A DNA stretch of 9,680 nt from Campylobacterota bacterium (lineage in GTDB: Bacteria > Campylobacterota > Campylobacteria > Campylobacterales > SZUA-545), in assembly GCA_030836705.1 (NCBI GenBank), contig JAUPLZ010000176.1:1-9680 (forward strand), written 5' to 3'. The position numbers were made by a program, and so were the translations under genes. Below the pieces are notes generated by a model that was not told where the DNA came from, made no database searches, and saw only the letters and a list, made by a program, of their open reading frames with translations. Of this stretch, positions 1 to 6,792 are shown in pieces (positions within the stretch are counted from its first letter, which is position 1; each line of letters opens with the position of its first letter).

Positions 1-2
1 CG

Positions 3-38
3 GCATCTTTAAAATATTTTGATTGGAAGAAAAAATGA
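3..38 (+). CDS. C-terminal end of an upstream gene, probably ispDF (partial)
   Basis: An open frame enters from the left edge and ends at TGA 36-38, giving the last eleven residues ASLKYFDWKKK. Its stop overlaps the ATG of the next gene in an ATGA arrangement (35-38), which is typical of genes in one operon. In Campylobacter jejuni and Helicobacter pylori I recall that the gene before the orthologous regulator is ispDF, the fused enzyme of the non-mevalonate isoprenoid pathway. The tail would suit the end of an IspF domain. Eleven residues cannot identify a family, so the name rests on remembered synteny. A second reading frame also closes nearby (TGA 20-22), so even the frame is not certain. 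Confidence 0.45.
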   Translation, partial: ASLKYFDWKKK

Positions 39-931
39 GAGTATTGATAGTTGAAAATGAGCTATATTTAGCTCAAAGTATTGCGGCTAAGTTGATTGAT
101 ATGGGATACACTTGTGAATTTGCAAGTACTTTAAAAGAGGCACAAAGAGAAGATTTTTTTGATGTGATTCTGCTTTCTACAAATATTCCGGATCAAAATT
201 TTTATCCTGTTATAAATATGCACAAAAAAACCATCATTATTCTTATGGTTTCGTATATAAATAACGACACTGTTTCAAAACCGCTTAAGGCAGGTGCGAG
301 TGATTATATACTTAAGCCGTTTATGATAGAAGAACTTGTGCGAAAGATAGAACATTTTAAGGCATTCCAGCGTCTAAAAGAGGAAAATAGAATCCTAAAT
401 AGCTATATAGAATATACATTTTCCAATATAAAGCTAGACGCTTCATTAAAAGAAGAGTTGCCGCTTCTTATAAAAACAAACAACCAAAAAAATGCGGACT
501 ATTTTGCGTACTCGTTATCGAGTAAAAAGAAACTCCCTTTTGAGTTTATAGCTCTTCAAAAACCATCTGATATAGACAGAATAAAAACAATTTCAAAAGA
601 ATCTATTTTGTATCTGCTTGACTTTCAGAATCTAAAAAAAATAGACAAAGTAAGAGTGGTTGAATCAGTAAAAGATAGAAATGCGATTATTTTTACGAAT
701 AATATGAAAGAAGATGTTGAGGGTATAAATACAATTGAGATAAAGAGTGACCATAAAGCCTATGAAGACGGAGATGTTCTTAGTATAGAAGAGTATGTAA
801 AGCATATTCTTGTTTCTCATCAAAAGACACTGCCTGATACAGAGCTTTCAAAAAAACTTGGAATATCAAGAAAGTCTCTTTGGGAAAAAAGAAAAAAATA
901 TGGCATAGTAAAAAAAGATGCAAAAAAATAG
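35..931 (+). CDS. Atypical orphan response regulator, HP1021/Cj1608 type
   Basis: Protein of 298 residues from ATG 35. I prefer this start to TTG 23 because GGAAG at 25-29 is a suitable ribosome binding site and the ATG overlaps the upstream stop. Residues 1 to about 120 form a receiver-like domain: VLIVENE at 3-9, and the conserved lysine K94 in LKPF. The phospho-acceptor aspartate is replaced by Ser48 (LLSTNIP). The middle (about 140-260) resembles a worn-down NtrC AAA+ domain without Walker A or GAFTGA motifs. Residues 266-292 form a Fis/NtrC-type helix-turn-helix (ELSKKLGISRKSLWEKRKKY). Length, the Ser replacement and the neighbours match H. pylori HP1021 and C. jejuni Cj1608, DNA-binding regulators linked to redox response and oriC control. 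It probably acts without phosphorylation and without sigma-54 activation. No adjacent histidine kinase is visible. Confidence 0.88.
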   Translation: MRVLIVENELYLAQSIAAKLIDMGYTCEFASTLKEAQREDFFDVILLSTNIPDQNFYPVINMHKKTIIILMVSYINNDTVSKPLKAGASDYILKPFMIEELVRKIEHFKAFQRLKEENRILNSYIEYTFSNIKLDASLKEELPLLIKTNNQKNADYFAYSLSSKKKLPFEFIALQKPSDIDRIKTISKESILYLLDFQNLKKIDKVRVVESVKDRNAIIFTNNMKEDVEGINTIEIKSDHKAYEDGDVLSIEEYVKHILVSHQKTLPDTELSKKLGISRKSLWEKRKKYGIVKKDAKK

Positions 932-2102
932 AGCTTTATTTATAGACAAAGAAGCGCTAGCCACGCTTAGTATGGTTAGTATGGGTGTGCTTTTTCCGGT
1001 TACCGGACTCATGAATAAAAAAGAGGCGGCGGAAGTTGATAAAACAGGGATGTATAAAGGTAAATCTTTCCCATTTTCATTTATTCTAGCACCTAGCGGC
1101 AGAACCAATCAAGCTATTTTAAAAAGTGCAAAAAAAGGCGAGGTTTTAGACCTTGTTTGCAACGGAGAAAAAAAAGGCGAGCTTGTTGTCGGCGATATTT
1201 TTGAAATAGATCCGATAAAAAGGGTTCAAAAAATATACAATACAACCGACATGTCTCACCCTGGAATAACAAAAACACTAGAAAGATTGGGTTCTATGGC
1301 GGTAAGCGGGGATTATTTTGTAGAGTTTGATGATGTAAAAAATGCTCTTGAGAAGGTTAAAAAAAAGAGAGAATATCTTGAAGCAAAAAATGTTACAGGC
1401 TTGGTCGTAGCAGCAAGACCGCTTCACAGAGCGCATGAGAGAGTCATAAGACAAGCGCTTGAAAATACGGATATGCTTGTTATTTTTTTGACAAAACCAT
1501 ATCTTGAAGATCTGCTTCCGCCATATGAATTAAGAAGAAAAGTTATAGATTTTTTTATAAAAAACTTTTTGCCTAGCGAGAAAATAGTAGTCGTTCCGCT
1601 TGAAAATACATATATTTTTGCAGGAAGTATAGAAGTTATTTTAAATGCCATTGTTGTTAAAAACTTTGGTTGTACGAAATTTTTAGTCGGTCAAAATCAC
1701 GCAGGACTAGGCGTGCACTACAAAAAGAAAAAAATAAGCACAATATTTGACAATTTGGTCGGAATTGATATAGAGATAGAAACCGTAAGCGAATTTGTTT
1801 ATTGCAATATGTGCAAAACGCTAGTTACTGCAAATACATGTCCGCACGGTCAGCATCATCATATCTCATACCATTCTGATTCCATACTTGAGCTTTTTAA
1901 AGTGGGCATATTGCCGCCTGCTGTTTTAATAAGAAAAGAGATATCGGCAATGATGCTCGCGTATCTTTTTCCGGGTAGATTCAAAAACATACCAAAGCTT
2001 TATTATGATTTTATTCCAAGCAGCGGGCTTATAGAAGAGCATAGTGAAGAAGATTTTTATCTATCTTTGATGACTTTATATCAAACTAGCTCTTTGACCT
2101 AA
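918..2102 (+). CDS. Sulfate adenylyltransferase-like protein with altered active site
   Basis: Protein of 394 residues whose ATG lies 14 bases inside the preceding regulator gene. The upstream ribosome binding site is weak, so translation is probably coupled. The N-terminal stretch matching the family's F-x-P-L-T-G-F-M motif (FPVTGLM, 26-32) supports this start. ATP sulfurylases join ATP and sulfate to give adenylyl sulfate. The HxxH motif is present (H170-R-A-H173), and a cysteine/histidine zinc site is kept (C296, C299, C308, H310). However, the invariant Q-x-R-N-P before HxxH reads VAARP, G-R-D-H-A-G reads GQNHAG (258-263), and the C-terminal S-G-T-x-x-R segment is not recognisable (SYHSDSILE, 317-325). 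The fold is clear but sulfate chemistry is doubtful. It may be a paralogue with a different nucleotidyl-transfer substrate or a sensor. No APS reductase or APS kinase gene is nearby. The gene order matches what I recall for Cj1609. Confidence 0.8.
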   Translation: MQKNRALFIDKEALATLSMVSMGVLFPVTGLMNKKEAAEVDKTGMYKGKSFPFSFILAPSGRTNQAILKSAKKGEVLDLVCNGEKKGELVVGDIFEIDPIKRVQKIYNTTDMSHPGITKTLERLGSMAVSGDYFVEFDDVKNALEKVKKKREYLEAKNVTGLVVAARPLHRAHERVIRQALENTDMLVIFLTKPYLEDLLPPYELRRKVIDFFIKNFLPSEKIVVVPLENTYIFAGSIEVILNAIVVKNFGCTKFLVGQNHAGLGVHYKKKKISTIFDNLVGIDIEIETVSEFVYCNMCKTLVTANTCPHGQHHHISYHSDSILELFKVGILPPAVLIRKEISAMMLAYLFPGRFKNIPKLYYDFIPSSGLIEEHSEEDFYLSLMTLYQTSSLT

Positions 2103-2106
2103 GGAG
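2101..2106 (+). promoter_or_regulatory. Strong ribosome binding site of pgpA
   Basis: AAGGAG at 2101-2106 is a near-perfect Shine-Dalgarno sequence seven bases before ATG 2114. It overlaps the stop codon of the preceding gene (2100-2102). Confidence 0.85.
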
Positions 2107-2113
2107 GCTCGTT

Positions 2114-2587
2114 ATGGACTATCAAAAATTATTTCTTACATTTTTTTACACCGGACTATCAAAAAAAGCACCCGGAACGGTCGGAACTTTGGCTGGGCTT
2201 CTTGCTGGAGTTGTTTTTTTGCTTTTTTTGCCAAAAAACACTCTTTTTGCGGCTACGCTTGCTATAACTATAATCGCAATATTTGAGATAAACAAGTATG
2301 AAAAAAAGCACGACGCAAGCGACCCAAAAGAGATAGTAATAGACGAAGTTGCCGGTATTTGGCTTGTTCTTATGATGATTCCGTTTGATTTTGTTAGTAT
2401 TTTATTGGGGTTTGTTTTTTTTAGAATATATGATATTTTTAAGCCGTCAATCATAGGCAGAGTCGATAAAAGGCTAAAAGGCGGGCTTGGTGTCATGCTT
2501 GATGATATTCTTGCCGGTTTTTTTGCGGGTATAACTGTTTTAGTTGTTTTGGCTTTATACGAAAAGTATTTATTGCCTGTTTTATAA
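2114..2587 (+). CDS. pgpA: Phosphatidylglycerophosphatase A
   Basis: A 157-residue membrane protein of normal PgpA length. It removes the phosphate from phosphatidylglycerol phosphate to give phosphatidylglycerol in the inner membrane. All family motifs are visible in order: KAPGTVGTLAG (18-28), EIVIDEVAGIW (73-83) with acidic residues D77 and E78, FRIYDIFKPSIIG (103-115), and GGLGVMLDDILAG (123-135) with D130 and D131. Hydrophobic segments lie at about 27-57, 82-102 and 132-150. It starts 11 bases after the sulfurylase-like gene and is followed 18 bases later by mgtE. It is a standard housekeeping enzyme with no missing motif. The same neighbour (Cj1610) follows the sulfurylase-like gene in C. 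jejuni as I recall it. Confidence 0.93.
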   Translation: MDYQKLFLTFFYTGLSKKAPGTVGTLAGLLAGVVFLLFLPKNTLFAATLAITIIAIFEINKYEKKHDASDPKEIVIDEVAGIWLVLMMIPFDFVSILLGFVFFRIYDIFKPSIIGRVDKRLKGGLGVMLDDILAGFFAGITVLVVLALYEKYLLPVL

Positions 2588-2605
2588 GAAAATAGGAGGG
2601 GTTTT

Positions 2606-3976
2606 ATGGAAGAGATTCTAAGAGATGAACTGATAAAAAAACTTGATGAATATATCAAAGAGCTAAAAACCAATCCGGATGCTGAGACGACGCTTCATGA
2701 ATCTGATATTGCCGATATTCTTACCGAAATAAAAAAGGTTGATAAAGATAGGTTTTTTGAGTATCTAAAAGCACTTCCTCCGGAAATTATCGGGGATGCG
2801 TTTTTAGAACTTCCTGATAGATTTCAAGATGACCTTTCAAGAGAGATGAGCGCCGATGATTTGGCAAAAATCATCAATGAACTCGATACGGATGATGCTA
2901 CCGATATCGTACTAAAAATTGAAGAAAACGACGCATCAAAAGCCAAAGAAGTTATAGAACAGCTTGAAGATGAACACAAAGAACACATAAAGAGTCTTAA
3001 GCTTTATGGTGACGATAAAGCCGGTTCGATAATGCAGGTTGAGCTTTTTAAGGTAAATATAGATGAGATTATCTCAAAAGCGCTGATTAGATTAAAAAAA
3101 TTAAAAAAAGAGGAAGAGCTAGAGAATATCCACTACGCTTTTGTCGTCGATAATCACAATAAATTAATAGGCATGATATCGCTTGAGGATTTGATAATTG
3201 CGGATTTTAATCAAAGATTTAAAGATATAGAAGAGGAGTTTGAAGAGCCGATTAGCGTAAAAAGCCACGATGATATACAAGATGTTTTAAATCTGGTAGA
3301 AAAATACAATCTAACGGTTGTTCCCGTTGTTGATGAGTTCAATCACCTTCTTGGGCGAATAACTTCTGATGATATGTATGACATTATAGAGGAGAGTGCG
3401 ACAGAGCAAATTTACTCTTTGGCGAATGTTAATACACAAGAGGAGCTAGAAGATAGCGTCATTGAGACAGGAAAAAGCAGGGGATATTGGCTTTTTATAA
3501 ATCTCATAACAGCAGTTATTGCTTCTACGGTTGTCGGGCTTTTTGAAGATACGATAGCAACCATAGTCGCGCTTGCTGTTTTAATGCCTATAATTGCTTC
3601 AATGGGCGGTATTGCCGGTACACAAACAATGACTGTTGTGGTAAGACAGCTGGCTTTGGGTGAAGTTACTTTTGCAAACACAAGAGAGGTTTTAAAAAAA
3701 GAGGTTTTGGTAGCGCTTTTTAACGGTGTTATTTTTTCGTCAATAGTTGCTCTTTTTGCTTATTTTAAGTTCGGAATGCCGCTTTTGGGGCTTGTTATGG
3801 CGCTTGCGATATTTGTTAATCTTATGCTGGCTGGTTTTTTTGGCGCCATGATTCCGCTTTTTTTAAAAAAATTGGATATAGATCCGGCAATCGCAAGCGG
3901 TGTTTTGCTTACAACCGTTACTGATGTTATGGGGTTTTGTGTATTTTTGGGGTTGGCTACAATTTTTTTAAGATAA
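2606..3976 (+). CDS. mgtE: Magnesium channel/transporter MgtE
   Basis: A 456-residue MgtE, full length for the family, preceded by AGGAGGGG at 2593-2600. It carries Mg2+ across the inner membrane and is gated by cytoplasmic Mg2+. The N-terminal superhelical domain covers about residues 30-135 and includes the typical LPDRFQDDLSREM region. A CBS pair follows (about 140-200 and 205-265), then the plug helix (about 266-295) and five membrane segments from about 295 to 456. The pore signature is intact: MPIIASMGGIAGTQT at 327-341 and TTVTDVMGF at 436-444, where D440 matches the selectivity aspartate known from Thermus MgtE. The acidic N-domain and CBS region fits Mg2+ sensing. It starts 18 bases after pgpA. 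Confidence 0.95.
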   Translation: MEEILRDELIKKLDEYIKELKTNPDAETTLHESDIADILTEIKKVDKDRFFEYLKALPPEIIGDAFLELPDRFQDDLSREMSADDLAKIINELDTDDATDIVLKIEENDASKAKEVIEQLEDEHKEHIKSLKLYGDDKAGSIMQVELFKVNIDEIISKALIRLKKLKKEEELENIHYAFVVDNHNKLIGMISLEDLIIADFNQRFKDIEEEFEEPISVKSHDDIQDVLNLVEKYNLTVVPVVDEFNHLLGRITSDDMYDIIEESATEQIYSLANVNTQEELEDSVIETGKSRGYWLFINLITAVIASTVVGLFEDTIATIVALAVLMPIIASMGGIAGTQTMTVVVRQLALGEVTFANTREVLKKEVLVALFNGVIFSSIVALFAYFKFGMPLLGLVMALAIFVNLMLAGFFGAMIPLFLKKLDIDPAIASGVLLTTVTDVMGFCVFLGLATIFLR

Positions 3977-3986
3977 GGTTGTTTTT

Positions 3987-4937
3987 TTGAATATAGTGTT
4001 TTTGGATTTTTTAACGCTCGGGAATGTTGATATAAAAAGATTTGAAAATTTCGGCATTGTGGTTGTTTATGACAAAACCGCAAAAGAAGAGACAAGTGAG
4101 AGAGTTTTAGATGCCGATATTGTTATAACAAACAAGGTTGTGATAGACAAAGAAGTGTTGAGCTGCGCAAAAAATCTAAAATTAATTTGTGTTGCGGCAA
4201 CGGGTGTAAATAATATTGATTTAAATTCGGCAAAAGAGAAGAATATCGCAGTTTGCAATGTTGCGGGTTATTCGAGCGAGAGTGTAGTGGCGCAAACTTT
4301 TAGCACTTATTTTTATCTTGCACACCATAATAGTTATTATGATAATTATGCAAAAAATAAGTGGGCAGGCAGTCCGATTTTTACCCATCATCAAAAAGAA
4401 TTTAACAATCTTTTTGGAAAAAAATGGGGGATTGTTGGACTTGGTGCGATAGGAAAAAGAGTAGCAAGTATAGCTAGTGCTTTTGGTTGTGAAGTTGTTT
4501 ATTTTTCTACAAGCGGCAAAAATAAAAACAGTGAGATAAAAGAAGTTGGCTTTGAAGAGCTTTTAGCTTCGTGCGATGTTGTATCAATACACGCACCGTT
4601 AAATGAAAATACAAAAAATCTCATAACAAAAAATGAACTAAAGAAAATGAAAAAAACAGCAATTTTAATCAATATGGGAAGAGGAGGAATTGTAGACGAA
4701 AGCGATTTGGCAGATGCACTTGATGAAGAGGTGATTGGCGCAGCAGGATTGGATGTGTTATCAAGTGAGCCGCCAAAAAAGGATAACAAGCTTTTTTACA
4801 TAAAAAATAGCGAAAAGCTTTTTCTTTCGCCGCATATGGCTTGGGCGAGTGTTGAAGCTAGAGAAAAACTAATAGACGAAACATATAAAAACATAGAATC
4901 ATTTTTAAAAAACGAAAACAAAAATAGGATAATTTAA
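3987..4937 (+). CDS. NAD(P)-dependent D-2-hydroxyacid dehydrogenase
   Basis: A 316-residue cytoplasmic oxidoreductase that interconverts a 2-keto acid (such as hydroxypyruvate or glyoxylate) and its D-2-hydroxy acid. The start is TTG 3987, with AAGG (3975-3978) eight bases before it. It gives the usual MNIVFLDFLTLG beginning, which a later GTG (3996) would cut off. The Rossmann glycine motif is G151-L-G-A-I-G156. The catalytic trio is complete: R232 (NMGRGGIVDE), E261 (DVLSSEPP) and H283 (SPHMAWAS). Where NAD-specific members have an aspartate after the second strand, this protein reads YFSTSG (172-177), so the cofactor preference cannot be stated. It sits 10 bases after mgtE, and its stop directly abuts the next ATG. 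The exact substrate is unknown. A hydroxypyruvate reductase role is possible, and serine biosynthesis (SerA) is unlikely because the regulatory ACT domain is absent. Confidence 0.9.
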   Translation: MNIVFLDFLTLGNVDIKRFENFGIVVVYDKTAKEETSERVLDADIVITNKVVIDKEVLSCAKNLKLICVAATGVNNIDLNSAKEKNIAVCNVAGYSSESVVAQTFSTYFYLAHHNSYYDNYAKNKWAGSPIFTHHQKEFNNLFGKKWGIVGLGAIGKRVASIASAFGCEVVYFSTSGKNKNSEIKEVGFEELLASCDVVSIHAPLNENTKNLITKNELKKMKKTAILINMGRGGIVDESDLADALDEEVIGAAGLDVLSSEPPKKDNKLFYIKNSEKLFLSPHMAWASVEAREKLIDETYKNIESFLKNENKNRII

Positions 4938-5675
4938 ATGGGCGAGAGAGCTGTAAGCATAAGAAGACAATTGGATTTTAGTGAGCCTTGGAGCATTTTT
5001 AAGGTGATGGCTGATTTTGTTAACGGGTTTGATACTTTAAAAGATATCGGACCATCGGTTACCATTTTTGGAAGTGCTAGAACAAAAAATGATAATAAGT
5101 ATTACAAAATGGCAGAAGAGCTTGGATTTATGCTGGCTGAAAAGGGCTACAATGTAATCACCGGCGGAAGCAACGGGATAATGGAAGCAGGAAACAAAGG
5201 CGCTTATAAAAGCGGAAGAGCAAAATCAATAGGGCTTAATATCGAACTTCCTTTTGAGCAAAGATCAAACGATTATTTGGATATCGATATGAAATTTGAT
5301 TATTTTTTCTCAAGAAAAGTTATGCTTGTAAAGTACTCTTATGCCTATATTATTTTTCCGGGCGGGTTTGGCACAATGGATGAGCTTTTTGAAGCGCTTA
5401 CGCTAGTTCAGACTAAAAAAATATTTCCAATCGGAATATTTTTAGTAGGCGTGGATTATTGGGCGCCGATGCTTGAATTTATAGAAAAAAGCATGTTAAA
5501 AGAGGGCACTATTAGCAAGGAAGATTTCAATCTGATGAAAATGACTGATGATCTTAATATGATTGTAAAATTCACAGAGGATCAGTTAAAGCATAAATTA
5601 AAAGAGATGCAAGAGCAAAAATTGACAGATTTAAATGTTTACAGCAAGCTAAAAGAGTTTTTGGAAAACAGATAG
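4938..5675 (+). CDS. LOG-family protein (Rossmann-fold nucleotide phosphoribohydrolase)
   Basis: A 245-residue protein of the TIGR00730/LOG family, once annotated as lysine decarboxylase. Members cleave the N-glycosidic bond of nucleoside 5'-monophosphates, classically cytokinin ribotides and in some bacteria AMP-type substrates. Visible motifs are GSARTK (45-50), TGGSNGIMEAGNKGA (75-89), the catalytic SRK (125-127), and the defining PGGFGTMDELFE (141-152). All expected active-site residues are present. The ATG directly follows the stop of the preceding dehydrogenase gene, with AGGA at 4926-4929 inside that gene acting as the ribosome binding site, so the two are translated from one message. 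The next gene follows after 9 bases. The role is probably nucleotide salvage or damage clearance. The true substrate cannot be read from sequence. Confidence 0.88.
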   Translation: MGERAVSIRRQLDFSEPWSIFKVMADFVNGFDTLKDIGPSVTIFGSARTKNDNKYYKMAEELGFMLAEKGYNVITGGSNGIMEAGNKGAYKSGRAKSIGLNIELPFEQRSNDYLDIDMKFDYFFSRKVMLVKYSYAYIIFPGGFGTMDELFEALTLVQTKKIFPIGIFLVGVDYWAPMLEFIEKSMLKEGTISKEDFNLMKMTDDLNMIVKFTEDQLKHKLKEMQEQKLTDLNVYSKLKEFLENR

Positions 5676-5684
5676 GATAATAAT

Positions 5685-6710
5685 ATGCAAAAAAGAGTAC
5701 TGGTCGGAATGTCTGGCGGAGTGGATTCTACATTTGCCGCATATCAGCTAAAAAAAGAAGGATATGAGGTAATCGGCGTTTATATGAAACTGTACGAAAA
5801 CGAGGCAAAACACAAAGAAAACATAAGAAAAATAGATATGGCTTGTAAATATTTTGGCATTGAGTATAAAGTTTATGATTTGACAAAAGAGTTTAATGAG
5901 CTTGTTTATAGCCCGTTTATTAATTCATATGTCGCCGGAGATACTCCAAACCCATGCGGAAACTGCAACCAGTTTATAAAATTCGGCAAGTTTGTAGAGG
6001 TTGCCAATGAGCTAGGGTGTGAGCTTATTTCAACAGGACACTATATAAATACTGATAAAGAGTTTATCTATGAAGCCGATGATGATTCAAAAGACCAGAC
6101 CTATTTCTTGTTTCATATTGATCCAAAAGTCCTAAAAAAAATGGTTTTTCCGCTTGGCGGAAAAATAAAAGATGAGATAAAAGAATTCATAAGAAGCACC
6201 GGCGATTTAAGAGAGATAGCAGATCAAAAAGAGTCAACGGAAATATGCTTTGTGGAGACTGATTATAAAGATCTTTTAAGAAAATATGTCGATGTCGATA
6301 AACCGGGCGATATTTTGGATAGTGAAGGAAATGTTATAGGCAAGCATAAAGGGTATATGAACTACACGATAGGGCAGAGAAAAGGGTTTGAAACAACCTT
6401 AAAGAAAAAGCTATTTGTAAACAAAATTATTCCGGAAAAAAACCAAATCGTTGTAGGTGAGAAACAAGAGCTAAGAAAGGAAACGGTAAAAATAAAAGAG
6501 TTAAATCTATTTTTTAAGCCGATTCCAGAGAAATTTCACTCTGAAGTAAGACTAAGGTATAGAACCAAAAAAATTCCTTGTCTTGTTGAAGTAAGTGGAG
6601 CCGATGCAGTGATTCATCTTGAAATTCCAGCAGAGCTTGGCGTAGCAAAAGGACAAGCGGCTGTTTTTTATGACGGTAAGAAGATGATAGGCGGCGGCTG
6701 GATAGTATAA
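5685..6710 (+). CDS. mnmA: tRNA-uridine 2-sulfurtransferase MnmA
   Basis: A 341-residue enzyme, slightly shorter than the 368-residue E. coli protein. It puts sulfur on C2 of wobble uridine 34 in tRNA Lys, Glu and Gln. Start ATG 5685 has AGGA at 5673-5676, overlapping the previous stop. The ATP-binding PP-loop is G8-M-S-G-G-V-D-S15. Further family motifs are ISTGHY (115-120), DQTYFL (137-142) and YTIGQRKG (227-234), followed by a C-terminal beta-barrel domain from about 265. The two catalytic cysteines match C94 (CNQFIKFG) and C188 (TEICFVE). A third cysteine, C91, sits where E. coli MnmA has an aspartate (NPDILC there, NPCGNC here), giving a C-x2-C plus distant Cys set. This is the last gene of the packed block, and an 88-base gap follows. 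Confidence 0.95.
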   Translation: MQKRVLVGMSGGVDSTFAAYQLKKEGYEVIGVYMKLYENEAKHKENIRKIDMACKYFGIEYKVYDLTKEFNELVYSPFINSYVAGDTPNPCGNCNQFIKFGKFVEVANELGCELISTGHYINTDKEFIYEADDDSKDQTYFLFHIDPKVLKKMVFPLGGKIKDEIKEFIRSTGDLREIADQKESTEICFVETDYKDLLRKYVDVDKPGDILDSEGNVIGKHKGYMNYTIGQRKGFETTLKKKLFVNKIIPEKNQIVVGEKQELRKETVKIKELNLFFKPIPEKFHSEVRLRYRTKKIPCLVEVSGADAVIHLEIPAELGVAKGQAAVFYDGKKMIGGGWIV

Positions 6711-6737
6711 AAGTTAACGAATTTTAAACAAAACCAC

Positions 6738-6754
6738 TTTTTTTGTGATACAAT
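6738..6754 (+). promoter_or_regulatory. Campylobacter-type sigma-70 promoter
   Basis: A run of seven T followed by G (6738-6745) directly precedes TGATACAAT (6746-6754), an extended -10 element with one mismatch to TGnTATAAT. C. jejuni housekeeping promoters are described as having a T-rich -16 element and TATAAT, with little -35 conservation, and this fits closely. Transcription would begin at about 6760-6762, leaving a leader of roughly 38 bases before the ATG at 6799. It would drive the TPR-barrel gene and the FecR-domain gene after it. Confidence 0.7.
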
Positions 6755-6785
6755 AATTTTTATCTCTAAAATAACACAAAATTTC

Positions 6786-6792
6786 AAGGTGG
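6786..6792 (+). promoter_or_regulatory. Ribosome binding site of the TPR-barrel gene
   Basis: AAGGTGG at 6786-6792 lies six bases before ATG 6799 and fixes that start. It overlaps the right outer arm of the inverted repeat, so pairing there would hide it. Confidence 0.75.

Noticed and set aside
23..34. TTG 23 as the start of the response regulator
   Set aside because: It adds four residues (MEEK) before the conserved MRVLIVE start and has no purine-rich ribosome binding site upstream. ATG 35 has GGAAG at proper spacing and overlaps the upstream stop.
2146..2673. A 175-codon open frame on the minus strand opposite pgpA
   Set aside because: The plus-strand frame has every PgpA motif and a strong ribosome binding site. 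The minus-strand product is a Ser/Ile/Lys-rich sequence with no recognisable domain, as expected for the shadow of an AT-rich membrane-protein gene.
6728..6746. A/T hairpin with T-tract as a possible terminator after mnmA
   Set aside because: The stem ACAAAA/TTTTGT has just two G-C or C-G pairs and its T-run lies in the loop and stem rather than after it. The same bases are better explained as the promoter's T-tract.
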